Made by a program: the position numbers and the translations under genes | The notes under the pieces: generated by a model | Told to the model about the DNA's origin: nothing | Seen by the model: the letters and a program-made list of their open reading frames with translations, nothing else | The model's database searches: none | Source of the DNA: Euryodendron excelsum | Lineage: Eukaryota; Streptophyta; Magnoliopsida; Ericales; Pentaphylacaceae | NCBI GenBank assembly: GCA_033060915.1 | Contig: CM065386.1 | Coordinates: forward strand, 10,316,001 to 10,380,000 | Reading direction: 5' to 3' | Length of the DNA: 64,000 bases | Shown: piece after piece, positions 35,596 to 45,649 of the stretch | How positions within the stretch are numbered: position 1 is the stretch's first letter | How the letters are laid out: each line of letters starts with the position of its first letter

Positions 35596-37881
35596 ATATA
35601 TATATATATAGAGCTAGCTCAAATCCTATTTCTAGTTGTAATTATTCCAGAGTACAGCTTTTACACATTTAATTTACTAATAGTTTCAACCAATATTTTA
35701 ACTCGAATAATAAATCCAGCACCAATACCAAGTGAAATAAATGTAATCCAGATTTCATAACAACTGGACAAGAGCAGACATAACTTAACAATCAAAAGCA
35801 TTCTGGATGAACAGCCACTCAACTCGGCATAGTAATTAAAGTCATTCATCAAAATAGAACAGGTGTTTTGCATCATGAACCATGGCTGCATAGCAGGACC
35901 ATGACACTGTCAATTTTATAAGAGAAAGATACAATTTTGCAGAGGGATTGTTGCATTCTACATCATTCTTAATGGATGTGTTCCTCCCAATACACAATTA
36001 GCATCTTGTGTTGGGACCTATCAATATGAACCATGCTCATCCCACATCAAGACTAGATTTTGCACTTGTCAGAGAGTAGACTATCATTCCCCCCTCCTCA
36101 AAAAAAAATAATAATAAATAAATAAGTAAAAGCACATAACTAGATAAGTTCAATATAATAAACACATATACAGATGGAAACTTAGGCAGGTCTCTAGGAA
36201 ATGGATTTTGGAACAAGTTTGCTCAATCCAAAACCTCTTCTCCGTATTGAAACACAACATTCATTTCTATGTGTACAAATTGAACATACATACTGATGGA
36301 AAATTTGGGTGAATTCATCAATATAAACTGCACCACTCACGTCCGTTGCAAACTCATAAAATAATCTTACCTCTTTTCTCCTGTCACGTTTCCTTTTGAC
36401 CTCGTGAAATGGATCTGTAAAACCATAATATACAATTGTTAAATTGCTTTAATGAGAGGATTAAAGGAAAAAATTACAAAAGATGACTATCGATTACATT
36501 GTATAATCCAGGATTCAATAAGATTTCCTTTCAACTAAAGTTAACTAGAAGCAGAGCATGTTTAAGGAAACAAGTAGAGCAACTGGGCCACAGCACACAA
36601 TCTAAAGTTAACTATGCACAGAACAGTCTTGTAGGATGAGCTTCCCATGTAATAATACTTCGAAAATCCGACAATAATCATGAGCACCAATTTGTTATCA
36701 ACTATTATAAATGAACCAGCCACTAAAATCACTTAATCCATGCTCAAACAAGAAGACTTGAATTGAAACAGTTAGAACAATCCTTACACAATGCCCTCTC
36801 CGAGGAAAGATAAAAACAAGAATTGTGGCCTTTATTTGTTGAACATCGTACGATTGACTGTTTAACAAAAACCATAAGCAGAAATAAGAGCTTGACTTCA
36901 AATTGAAACTAAAGCCCTGAAAATCATAGAAAAATGGACTTCTTTGCTCAGCTATTGTCTAAAATAGACACAGCTTGAAATCGTGGACCGCCAAAAACAA
37001 AAAGCAGAACACCTTGGCAAGCTTGCACACACAGACAATCAAGAGCTATCATATTTGTTCAACTGCTTTACATGTTAGTCAATGTGAACTGCTGAAATCC
37101 AGAATAATTGTAAATAACTAGTGACATGTGAAGGGCTACTAATAAAGTACAGGGAAACAACCCTGGTTGCAATTAGTCATGTGATCACTGTGAACACCTT
37201 AATCAATAATTCAAAGAGATCTAAACAAAGCCTACATGTTAAGCAATGATGAATTGCAACAGCTTATGACAAGTTTCTGCTCGTGTGTACTCAAACTCAA
37301 TAATCATGGCAATAAAATGATAGTTAAATCTCAAACTTGTATCGTCTATTCAACTTACAACACAATTATAGTCCTCAAAACAAGCTGCTAATAAAACCCA
37401 CGCAGATTGTTGTGAAATATAATGTCACTTCTTCAAAAATGAACAAAAAGAAAACCTAAAAAAAAAAGAAAGAGAAAACGCACATCAACAGTGAAAACAT
37501 GACAACAACTCAACTCAATTCACTCCAACCCACATATCGACGGCACTAACGAAAACATGACAAAACACAAACGAATCGAATAACAAATATCACCTAATCA
37601 GTTAAATCCACCAAACGCAGATCCCCCACCATGATGATATATCAAGATCAAACCCGAAAAGCAAAACAAATAGCCAAATGAGACAACAGACGGAAGAAAC
37701 AAACAACAAAAGGGAGCAGACCCTGGAGAAGGAGCTTCTGGGTGGTCTCGTTGGGATCCATAGAACATTCCTTGAGCATTGCATATATCTCCTCTTCACT
37801 GTGATTGCCCGTGATCTCCTTGATGTTCTGGATCATCTTACGAACACTGCCCGGGATTGAAACCCTAGCCCCACTGCTCAT
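24851..37881 (-). CDS. GBF-interacting protein 1-like (GIP1_N / DUF1296), eleven exons
   Basis: Coding exons: 37881-37722, 36414-36371, 35375-35270, 32718-32586, 32436-32015, 31917-31735, 30224-29840, 28808-28508, 28255-28094, 26249-25767 and 25144-24851. They sum to 2673 bases (890 residues) with all phases compatible and the stop at 24851-24853. Residues about 5-65 are the GIP1 N-terminal domain: SIPGSVRKMIQNIKEITGNH, MLKECSMDPNETTQKLLLQ, then DPFHEVKRKRDRRKE across the first splice. It is followed by a conserved RGxRGGR patch. Downstream are family blocks SDPVLVPSHDSRLPSAVGTI, GPSKEWKPK, YRSGADSDGRISPF, KYNGNVAVLSPQTSQS and a Pro/Gln/Tyr-rich C-terminus with SAVWITAPGRDISGLQASSF. The domain was named from Arabidopsis GIP1, which binds the bZIP G-box factor GBF3 and enhances its DNA binding. 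Much of the protein is low complexity and likely disordered. Several donors are weak (GTCTGC, GTGCTA, GTCAGG). The closest relatives are the long GIP1-like proteins (about 830-890 aa), not short GIP1 itself. Confidence 0.87.
30678..31340. mobile_element. Non-autonomous hAT-like element in GIP1-like intron 6
   Basis: A 663-base insertion. The left end begins CAGTGGCAAAGCCAG. The right end, read on the other strand, begins CAGGGGCGGAGGGAG, giving imperfect terminal repeats of the CAGNGGCGGA type known from plant hAT elements. The flanking 8-mers are AATGCAAA on the left and AATGCAAC on the right, an 8-base target duplication with one mismatch, as hAT transposition produces. There is no transposase. 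It sits between exons 6 and 7 of the GIP1-like gene and does not touch coding sequence. Confidence 0.68.
31651..31686. repeat. (TAG)6(CAG)6 trinucleotide repeat
   Basis: A compound trinucleotide repeat read directly, located in intron 6 of the GIP1-like gene about 50 bases past exon 6. It is not coding on the gene's strand. Confidence 0.9.
34031..34097. repeat. (CT)22-(CA)12 compound microsatellite
   Basis: A perfect CT tract at 34031-34074 is directly followed by a CA tract to 34097. It lies in intron 3 of the GIP1-like gene. Confidence 0.95.
35545..35610. repeat. (TC)24-(AT)n compound microsatellite
   Basis: A TC run at 35545-35592 continues into an AT run to about 35610, in intron 2 of the GIP1-like gene. 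Confidence 0.95.
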
Positions 37882-38095
37882 GATTACAAGAGCACGATTA
37901 TAGCTGTATATATATAAATATATGTATGTATATATAGAGAGAGAGGAGGAGGAAGAGGGAGGGAGGGAAATTTAGAGATAGATATTGGGATGGGACAAAC
38001 TGTGATTGTATTTGATGAATGAGATGATGAAGAAGGGAAGAGGAGACTTTGAGGGGTTTTTGAATTGATCTATTGTCAAGTTTAGAGAAAGAGAT

Positions 38096-38133
<38 letters not shown>

Positions 38134-38260
38134 AAATGAGAGAGTGTCTGAGAGAGTAGGGCTTATTGGTTTTTTTTTCTCTTTCTTTTCCTTTGTTTCC
38201 TTTTTCTTCCACTCTTTATTCTTTAATCACCTTTTTATTAGTGTGTGTGTGTATATAAGT
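37882..38260 (-). promoter_or_regulatory. 5' leader of the GIP1-like gene with (AG)18 tract
   Basis: Upstream of the minus-strand start lies a pyrimidine-rich leader (on the gene strand), including a CT tract that reads as AG at 38097-38132 on the plus strand. CT-rich leaders are common in housekeeping plant genes. The TATATAAG-like sequence around 38252-38259 reads on the wrong strand to be trusted as the TATA box, so the start site is not defined. Confidence 0.4.
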
Positions 38261-38950
38261 ATGATTGTATACTGCATCTGACCAGATATACTAATCTTGG
38301 GGTCTTGTAGGCCATGATCTACCAATCTCCTCTTTGTGCTCCATTGTTTTGATGTAGTGGGCCCATATATGTAAAAAGTTGTATTATTGTGGAGCTGTAA
38401 AATAAAGCCAAAAAAATGTTAAAAATTAGTTTGAAATTAACAATAAATAAGTTAAACTTAAACATAAACATAGTTTTAAAGTTCGTTAATCTTTTAAACT
38501 CGGCTCGATAAATTTATATGCAATCTAAAAATGTATAGAAGACAAACAATTTAAAGTCAAATTATGATCAACTTGATTAAAGTTAATTTGAGATCAACTC
38601 AAAATATTAATAATCTAAACTTAAATGCATTTTGAAACGTGTTAAGTTTTTTAACAAAACTTGAATGATATAGCAATATATAGATTACTTAGAAGTTGAA
38701 CTAATGTTATCACCTTCATGTCAAAATCATAGTCAGTTTTTTTGCCAAAGCTATGTGAAAAGTTTTAAATATAATATAGGGGCATAGAACATGGATGCAT
38801 CATGAAGGTGTAAAGAAAAATGATGAATGTAATTTTGCTACTTCTGATTTCAAAGGCGAATCATGCCTACAAATTTCCTCTTCATTTTTACTTTCGTCAT
38901 GAAATATGCAATATATATAGATATATGTGTGTAATATATAAAGTAGACAT

Positions 38951-39105
38951 CAATTTGTCATTACATTGCATTTTAAACTAATATGTATATATGTTGGGGG
39001 ACTGAGAAATTTGTAAAATTTTATAAAGTGCGTTTCAATTTGTCATTACACTGCATTTTAAACCAAAAAATATATATTGGGGGACTGAGAGTTTTGTAAG
39101 ATTTG
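38951..39105. repeat. Tandem duplication, about 85-base unit
   Basis: Two copies start with CAATTTGTCATTACA(T/C)TGCA at 38951 and 39036. Each continues through ATTTTAAAC to GGGGGACTGAGA and TTTTGTAA. The copies have diverged slightly. It is intergenic. Confidence 0.75.
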
Positions 39106-39889
39106 GACAAATCATACTAGAAAGTAAGCTAAAATTACCCACAGCTTAAAATCCTCATTTACCAAAAGAAAAATAAAAAAGTTGCAAGTTGTGGCTCTAT
39201 ATTTTTCAGAAGAACCCAACGAGGTAAGATTGTTATGGTTACTCCTAGAAGAATGTTACTCGAGTCGCCCCCGTTACTCTTTTTCCCTTAACAAAAAAAA
39301 GTTGTCTTCTTTTGGCCAACATTTGTTTGGCAAACTATAACACATCATGAAAATAATTTAAGATAGCCCATAAAAAATACATTGTTAAAACAAAAATATT
39401 GTCATATATTTGACTCCAAATACGTTCATTAACATGAATATGATATGGATAATATGACCATATAATTGCACATTCTACATGATAATAATAATTAAAATTC
39501 TTACATGTCCCACAACTATTTATGTTTTTATTTTTTCTTCTTAATAATGATTAGGTGCATGGATGATTGATCTATGGTTTGACCTTTGAATTGAGTTCCT
39601 CTTTGTGTAATTGCAATTATTATAAAACACATGGCAAAGGATTACTAATCAAAGTGCTTTAGCATTGGGTTATGATCAATTCCATCGAAAGTAGATATTA
39701 TACTATTTAGGCTCAACAAATAATCTCCACAGTAAATAATACATTTTAGGTTATGCAGATGTTATATTCATTTTCTTTATAGACATCCTATGATGATATA
39801 TTACATTTCTCTAAAAATGTTATACATACAGTTTAGGTTATGTAAGGATTAAGACATTCTTTTTTGTAATTCATTGGAAACAAACTAAT

Positions 39890-40090
39890 GTTGTGTTTAG
39901 AGTATGAATTTTTCAAAAGAAAAGGAAAATATGAGAAAAAAAGATAACAAAATAAAATATTCTAAATCATTACTTCTTTAATTTTTATGTTATTTTACTC
40001 TTCATTTTTTCTAACAACTAAACATACAATGTAATTTAATATTCTCTTATCTTTTATTTTTTCTCACCAAATTCTTAATCCAAACATAAC
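39890..40090. mobile_element. MITE-like inverted-repeat element, copy B
   Basis: A 201-base AT-rich interval. The left end reads GTTGTGTTTAGAGTATGAAT and the reverse complement of the right end reads GTTATGTTTGGATTAAGAAT, with 15 of 20 positions matching. The pairing continues inward through A-rich sequence, so the whole element is roughly palindromic. The ends resemble those of the element at 8909-9154. There is no coding capacity. Confidence 0.5.
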
Positions 40091-40872
40091 CTAAAACTAA
40101 AGTCTATCAAAGAAATGACAATGACATCCACGACAAGAGACTAACCGACTTCGTTTGGAGCGTCCTCCAAAATAAAAAATTATTCATCTTGATCATTCAC
40201 AAAAAAAAAAAATTCATTTTTTCTCTTTTCATTTTAGTTGTTCCATCTGTTTTTTTTATATGAAGGCAAATTTTCATTAACTTACAAAAATTTATGATAC
40301 TAATTGAATCCCTCTCCCCGTCTCTCATAGATATGGGTTACTTGGTATGAAAATATTAAAACTATAGAAGACTAACCATCTTATCTATCATATTAATTAA
40401 AGTTAAAGTCTAATTCCTTAACTCTTAAGAAAATGCTAAAGATAAATATAGCAACGACTTCTAATCTCTATCTTTCGGTTCTACCCATATTTAGCTAGCC
40501 ATATTATCGGTTTTTTTGACCAACTTAACTAAGTTTTTTCTTCTTTATTTGCTTTTTTCAACAACAACTAGTTTAACCTTTTTATGAGCTTCTAAATTAT
40601 ACTAGTGAATTTTTTACTGAAAAACAAACAAAGTTAATCAAAAGCTAGCTTACCATTGAACATTACATGAACCCAAACCCGGATCCGGAAACCCGGATAT
40701 ATATCTGTATATAAATTTGTGGTTAGGTCGTCCTAGTTGTTCTAGCCCTAACCCTAGCTTGGTCTATACGTCGGTTACCGTTCTGTTCTGAGCCCATCTC
40801 TGAAATCTCTCGTCTGAGGTTCCACAAGTTCTCGCAATCGACCACTCAGTTTGATCTAGAAGTTCCATGACC

Positions 40873-43706
40873 ATGGGTTCCAAGAGGTCCGAGAATCCAC
40901 ACTTCGGCGATGGTGCCAGTCCAGGGTTCGTCCTCTTTCCCTTTCTCTCCGTCTTATATATATGGAGCTATACATATGCAGTTCTTGCTTGTAGCTGATA
41001 GGGGTTTTTTGTTTTTTTTTTTTATGTTTCTGTATTTGGATGTTACAGGAAGATTTTCATCGGGGGTTTAGCTAAAGATGCTACCTTAGGTGAGCTTATT
41101 CTTCTTTCGGTTTTGCTTTCACAGCTTATTGAAGTATCTTGATTTATACATGTATTGTTCTGTTGGTTTGGAAAATCTTTGATTTTTCTATGTTTTGTTG
41201 ATTTGTGGCGGTGGTGAGTGCAGATCAGTTCACGAAGTACTTTGGCAAGTATGGTGAGATAACGGACTCGGTTATAATGAAAGATCGGCACACGGGTCGA
41301 CCCAGGGGTTTTGGGTTTATCACCTATGCAGATCCGTCTGTTGTGGACACTGTTATAGCTGAGACCCATGTCATCAATGACAAACAGGTGGGTAATACGC
41401 TTTTCTCCCTGGGGTTATCTTCATTGGCAGAGGTTGTTTGCATATTTTCCTTTCCATGTCATGCTATTTTGGATGCCAGAAAACAGAGGAAAAGAGAAAA
41501 GAAAACCCAGAAATTGGAATCTTATGCTTAACATTTTTATAGTGGATTTGAAGTAATTAACATTGTGTTTTAGTGGCTTTGAAGTAATGAACTTTGTTCC
41601 TCAAAATATGGCCAAGTTTACCGTGTTAAGTTTTTTCCTGTGTCCAATTTCCTATTTGTTCACCCTGATAATTTGTTTGGCTCACAAGTAAAATGAGGTA
41701 GATGAAGGAAAAAGGTATATTGAATTTTGCCTAGATCTTGTGTTGGTGCGGAAAATCAAAATAGGTGTGCCAAAATGAAGCAAACAGATATTAGGCCAAT
41801 TAGGGTCACTTAAATTGGGTTCTAATCCAAGGTCATATCCGATGAAAATGGAAACCTTTTAGATGTTTATATTATGTTAGAAACCTTTTAAATGTTTATA
41901 TTATGTTAGTCCACGTTTAGCTATTGAGGGCAGAATAGAAAAGAGTTTTCTTTCCTAATGCAATGTTAACTACCTTTGAAATTCTCTCCAAACATTGGAT
42001 GAGATGGGGGATTTAGTTTACCTTTCCCCTAACATTTCAACGACCAACGGAAAAATATTTTCTGTTTGATTGTTGAGGAAGTCAAAGGAAAGGAAAAGAA
42101 TACTTGTCATGCCTCATCGCACACACTCTATTCTCCTACTACCTTTATCCTGAAATTCTCATTTGTTGACCTTACTCTACAGGGTTAGGCTATGCTGGAA
42201 TGAGGTAGAATTATTATTGTACAATTGAGTTGAGCTTCATATGATGTACTTTAGATGATGCTTGTCTGTTCAGTGGATTACATCTAGGATGCCTTTTTTA
42301 TTTTATTTTATTTTTTGTCAAGAATACTTATTATTACTGATGAGATTTAGATTCTTGAGTTGCCGTAGAATCTCACCACATGGCTGAAAGCCCAATAGAA
42401 CTCTTGGATAATATTTTGCATAATAAGATTTAGATATTGCAGCTTATGGATTAAATTTTGTAAGCAGGTTGAGATCAAAAGAACAATTCCCAAAGGTTCT
42501 GCCGAATCCAAGGATTTCAAAACAAAGAAGATTTTTGTTGGCGGGATACCAACATCTGTTACTGAAGGTCTAGTGTTTACTACCTCCTTATTCTATTAAG
42601 TGGTTTGGGGATTGAACATTTTAATCTTACATGTTCTACTCCTACTATTGTTGTAATTGTGCCTGTTAAACTTCTTCCCCCCGCCTCCCCTTTCTCTGAG
42701 TTTGGGGCAATTGTTTTGCAGATGAGTTCAAGAATTTCTTCTCAAAGCATGGCAAGGTAGTGGAACATGAAATCATTCGAGATCATGCAACTAAACGCTC
42801 CCGGGGTTTTGGTTTTGTTGTATTTGACAATGAACAAGTTGTTGATAATATGCTGGTCAATGGAAATATGATTGATATGGAAGGCACACAGGTGAGTTCA
42901 GTCCGGTGTGTCACCCGGATATCAGACGTACAAGGACATAGCTTTTGTATGTTAAAAGCAGCACTACAAGATTACACTTCGTTTGTTTTCATAGTAGGAT
43001 TAATGATGGGTCCTTTTTTATTCTGTTGCCCCACATTGTTAACTTAAGGTCAACTTGTAGTGTTATAGAATTATTTGAATTTTCATTAACTTAACAGCTT
43101 GTAGGTTTATTTTTGTTTTTGTGCCAAGCTGTGAAGTCCTATATTCAGGTGGAAATCCTAGGTTAACTTACTTCTTTGTTGTAGGTTGAGATCAAGAAGG
43201 CTGAACCAAAGAAACCCTCAAACCCAGCACCTGCTCCTGCATATGGTAGTGATTCTAGGGGGCGTGGATACGGTGATGGTTTTGGTGGATTTGGCAACTC
43301 TTATAGCAGTTACAGCAGTGGCGGTTTTGGCCCTGCTTCTTATAGGACACTTGGGGGTCTTGGTGGTAGGCTTGGCGATTATGGTGGATATGGGAGTGGG
43401 GGCAGTGAATTTGGTGGGCGTTATGGTGACTTTGGTGGCAGTGATTACATGGGTTATCGGGGAGAGCCTTCACTTGGCTATTCTAGTCGCTTTGGTTCCT
43501 ATGCTGGAGGTTATGGCGGGGGATATGGTGGGAGTGGATTAGGAGCATATGGCCGTGGAGCTGAAGGCTATGGCAGTTATGGTGGCTCAGGATCTGGTGC
43601 TGGTTATGATTCTGGTCCTGGTGCTGGTTATGGTGGAGCAGGGGGGCTGTATGGAAGTAGGGCAGGCTATAGTGGCGGTAGTCGTTACCATCCTTACTCA
43701 AGGTAG
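40873..43706 (+). CDS. Two-RRM hnRNP A/B (Musashi-like) RNA-binding protein, six exons
   Basis: Exons 40873-40925, 41049-41089, 41224-41387, 42468-42567, 42722-42891 and 43185-43706 join in frame to 1050 bases, or 349 residues. RRM1 (about 19-95) has RNP2 KIFIGGL and RNP1 RGFGFITY. RRM2 (about 107-182) has RNP2 KIFVGGI and RNP1 RGFGFVVF, each with the aromatic residues that stack on RNA. Each RRM is followed by a VEIK(R/K) block. Residues from about 195 form a Gly/Tyr/Ser-rich tail of prion-like composition, with GYGG and RG elements, ending HPYSR. This is the plant heterogeneous nuclear ribonucleoprotein 1-like family (At4g14300/At2g33410 group), expected to be a nuclear or shuttling mRNA-processing factor. 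The ATG at 40873 (context CCATGGG) matches the family N-terminus MGSKRS. An in-frame ATG two codons earlier (40867) would add only Met-Thr. Introns 1 and 4 use weak donors (GTTCGT, GTCTAG). Confidence 0.9.
41852..41909. repeat. 29-base tandem duplication in hnRNP-like intron 3
   Basis: Units 41852-41880 and 41881-41909 differ at one base (TTTTAGATG versus TTTTAAATG), so the duplication looks recent. Confidence 0.9.
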
Positions 43707-45540
43707 ATTTTTGCTAAGCTTTTCCTGTAGGAGTGCACAGGTTTCCGGTTCTCAGTGTATTGCATCTTCCAGTTTGGAGTTCAATAGACACTTAAAAGCA
43801 CTTACTGCAAGAGGACACAGTCTAGAAGAACAGAAGAACCTTTAGCTTGTTTCCGTCGCTCTCTGGACTAGACAGCCAGATCTAGATCATCAATCTAGTT
43901 ATATGCTTATGATCTGTCTGTTCTAGTTAGACATCTATTTTGCTATGGTATTTTAATTAGCTAGAATTTCTTAATTGGAGTTGCGAATGTACTGTTTGGG
44001 AATTATTCTAGATGTTTGTTGATGCGTCTTTTTTTTTCTTCTATATCTAGATTCCTTAATTTGTGTGGCAAACTAGTTTCATACCAGGATATCTTTGTGT
44101 GTTTCCATCGGCTAGATTGGGATACTTGTGTGGGTTCTAGTTGCATAATTTGGTTTTATACTCTGCAGCATAACTTTTTGTGTGATAAGAACAACAGTTT
44201 AGTACCCAAAATCACTTCTTACTTGATTCTGATCGTGCCATTGCAATGCCTATGTTATTCTTAGTAGCCAGTTTATGAATGATTTGTCATTCAGGCCTGC
44301 AGTGCAAGCCAGGGGTGTAGATAGAGCTTTTCTCTACTGCCTAAATTACTGAGTCCTCTTTGGCTAGGTCTGAGATTAACAGAATCATATCATTATCAGA
44401 TTAGCTTCCAAACAGGAAGTGGTGGATAGTTCGTATAAGAAAGGTTTTACCTCTTTTACTTTAGATTATCTGTTCTCTGGGGTTGCTATATTCTCTTTGG
44501 TTTTTATTCATTTATTTTTTTTGTTGTAATTTACTTAATATTTGCATGGTCTCTGTGCAACTGGAGTTGTTGACTTCGGGTGATGTCTCTGATGGTTTAT
44601 TTTCTATGCCTCACTTTGAGGTTTCCCCGTGTATATTTTTGGCAACACTGTCTGTAATGCTGGTTGGGCAGTCATGAGATGTATTCTTGCTGGTTTGTTA
44701 AAATGAGTAATTTGGTCTGAGAAATTGTATCAAAACAGTAATGTCTTGAATGTTTTGACTCAAGCTTGAAGATTGTCAGAAACAAGTAGTGAAGTTCCCC
44801 CAGGACACTACTATGGTTTCTGGTTCCATTAGGCTTCAGTTGTTTCATGGATTAGTGAGGGGGAAGGCGAAGAGAACTACAAAGGAAATTTTTTTTTGTT
44901 TTTTGGTTTGGTTGCCATGGAAATTATAACCCCTCATCTTCCCCTCTTGATCTCTGATTGTTTTTAGAAATTTCAATTTTACGATCTATTTAAGCAGGAA
45001 GAAGAACAAAGGGAAACTATTTCATCTTGGTTATCCTTTCCTTTTCCCTTAAACTTCCATCTCTCAAATGAATATAATTTTGGATGCTTTTTCTGGCTAC
45101 TTCTATTCCATTCTATTGCTGAATTCGCATCTAAGACAGATTGGGGGGTGTAACAAGCAGATCAGTATGGGTTTTCCATTAATACGGGGGTAGTGCTACA
45201 CGAACAAAATTATCCGTTAGAATTTCCATACTGTGATCCAACTAAGTACCCGGTTGAGTTTCCCAAAAAATAAATAACATAGATGGAGATCAAGAACTGT
45301 AGGATCCTGTATGGATTGATTTCTATACTGCTTGACTGAAAACCCGTTCTCCATTGTTGTGAATTATAACAAACTAATTATATATTTTGCAAACATATTT
45401 TCTGACAAGATATCTTCATCTGCCTGGTTGAATTAGCTGTTTATATTTTAAATTAGGCACCAGTCAACAGGAAAAAGTTAAAAAAAAAGCACCGGGAGGA
45501 GTACGTATCTGGCAAAATGCGTGAGTATACATATAGATTT
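43707..45540. other. 3' region of hnRNP-like gene and intergenic DNA
   Basis: The first few hundred bases are the 3' untranslated region of the hnRNP-like gene. The remainder up to the tRNA shows no supported gene; open frames here are short and unrecognised. Confidence 0.5.
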
Positions 45541-45570
45541 ATATATATATTTGGCTTTGAACAATATCTT
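45541..45570 (+). promoter_or_regulatory. Upstream Pol III elements of tRNA-Phe
   Basis: An alternating AT stretch at 45541-45550 lies about 25-30 bases upstream of the tRNA. A CAA triplet occurs at 45562-45564, a few bases before it. An upstream TATA-like sequence and a CAA near the start are known features of efficiently transcribed plant tRNA genes. Confidence 0.5.
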
Positions 45571-45575
45571 GCGGG

Positions 45576-45616
<41 letters not shown>

Positions 45617-45643
45617 CCGCGTGTTCGATCCACGCTCACCGCA
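45571..45643 (+). tRNA. tRNA-Phe (anticodon GAA)
   Basis: A 73-base cloverleaf without intron. The acceptor arm starts GCGGGGA and ends TCACCGC followed by discriminator A. The D-arm/A-box is TAGCTCAGTTGG and the T-arm/B-box GTGTTCGATCC. The anticodon loop carries GAA at 45604-45606, reading Phe codons. The sequence is that of nuclear plant tRNA-Phe. A short T run (45646-45649) just downstream can terminate Pol III. Confidence 0.97.
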
Positions 45644-45649
45644 CATTTT

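Larger units (their letters stand above)
38261..40866. other. Divergent intergenic region between GIP1-like and hnRNP-like genes
   Basis: AT-rich DNA with no supported gene. It contains an 85-base tandem duplication at 38951-39105 and an inverted-repeat element at 39890-40090, both listed separately. The right end is the promoter and leader of the hnRNP-like gene and includes a telo-box-like sequence (TAACCCTAG) at about 40748-40756, typical of plant genes for translation and RNA-related proteins. Confidence 0.5.

Noticed and set aside
36036..36047. ATCCCACATCAA, close to the plant snRNA upstream sequence element (RTCCCACATCG)
   Set aside because: No TATA box at the required spacing downstream and no snRNA-like sequence follows. 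It lies in a GIP1-like intron, so it is likely chance.
43255..43701. His/Gln-rich minus-strand frames opposite the hnRNP-like tail
   Set aside because: They are antisense shadows of the Gly/Tyr-rich coding repeats in exon 6.
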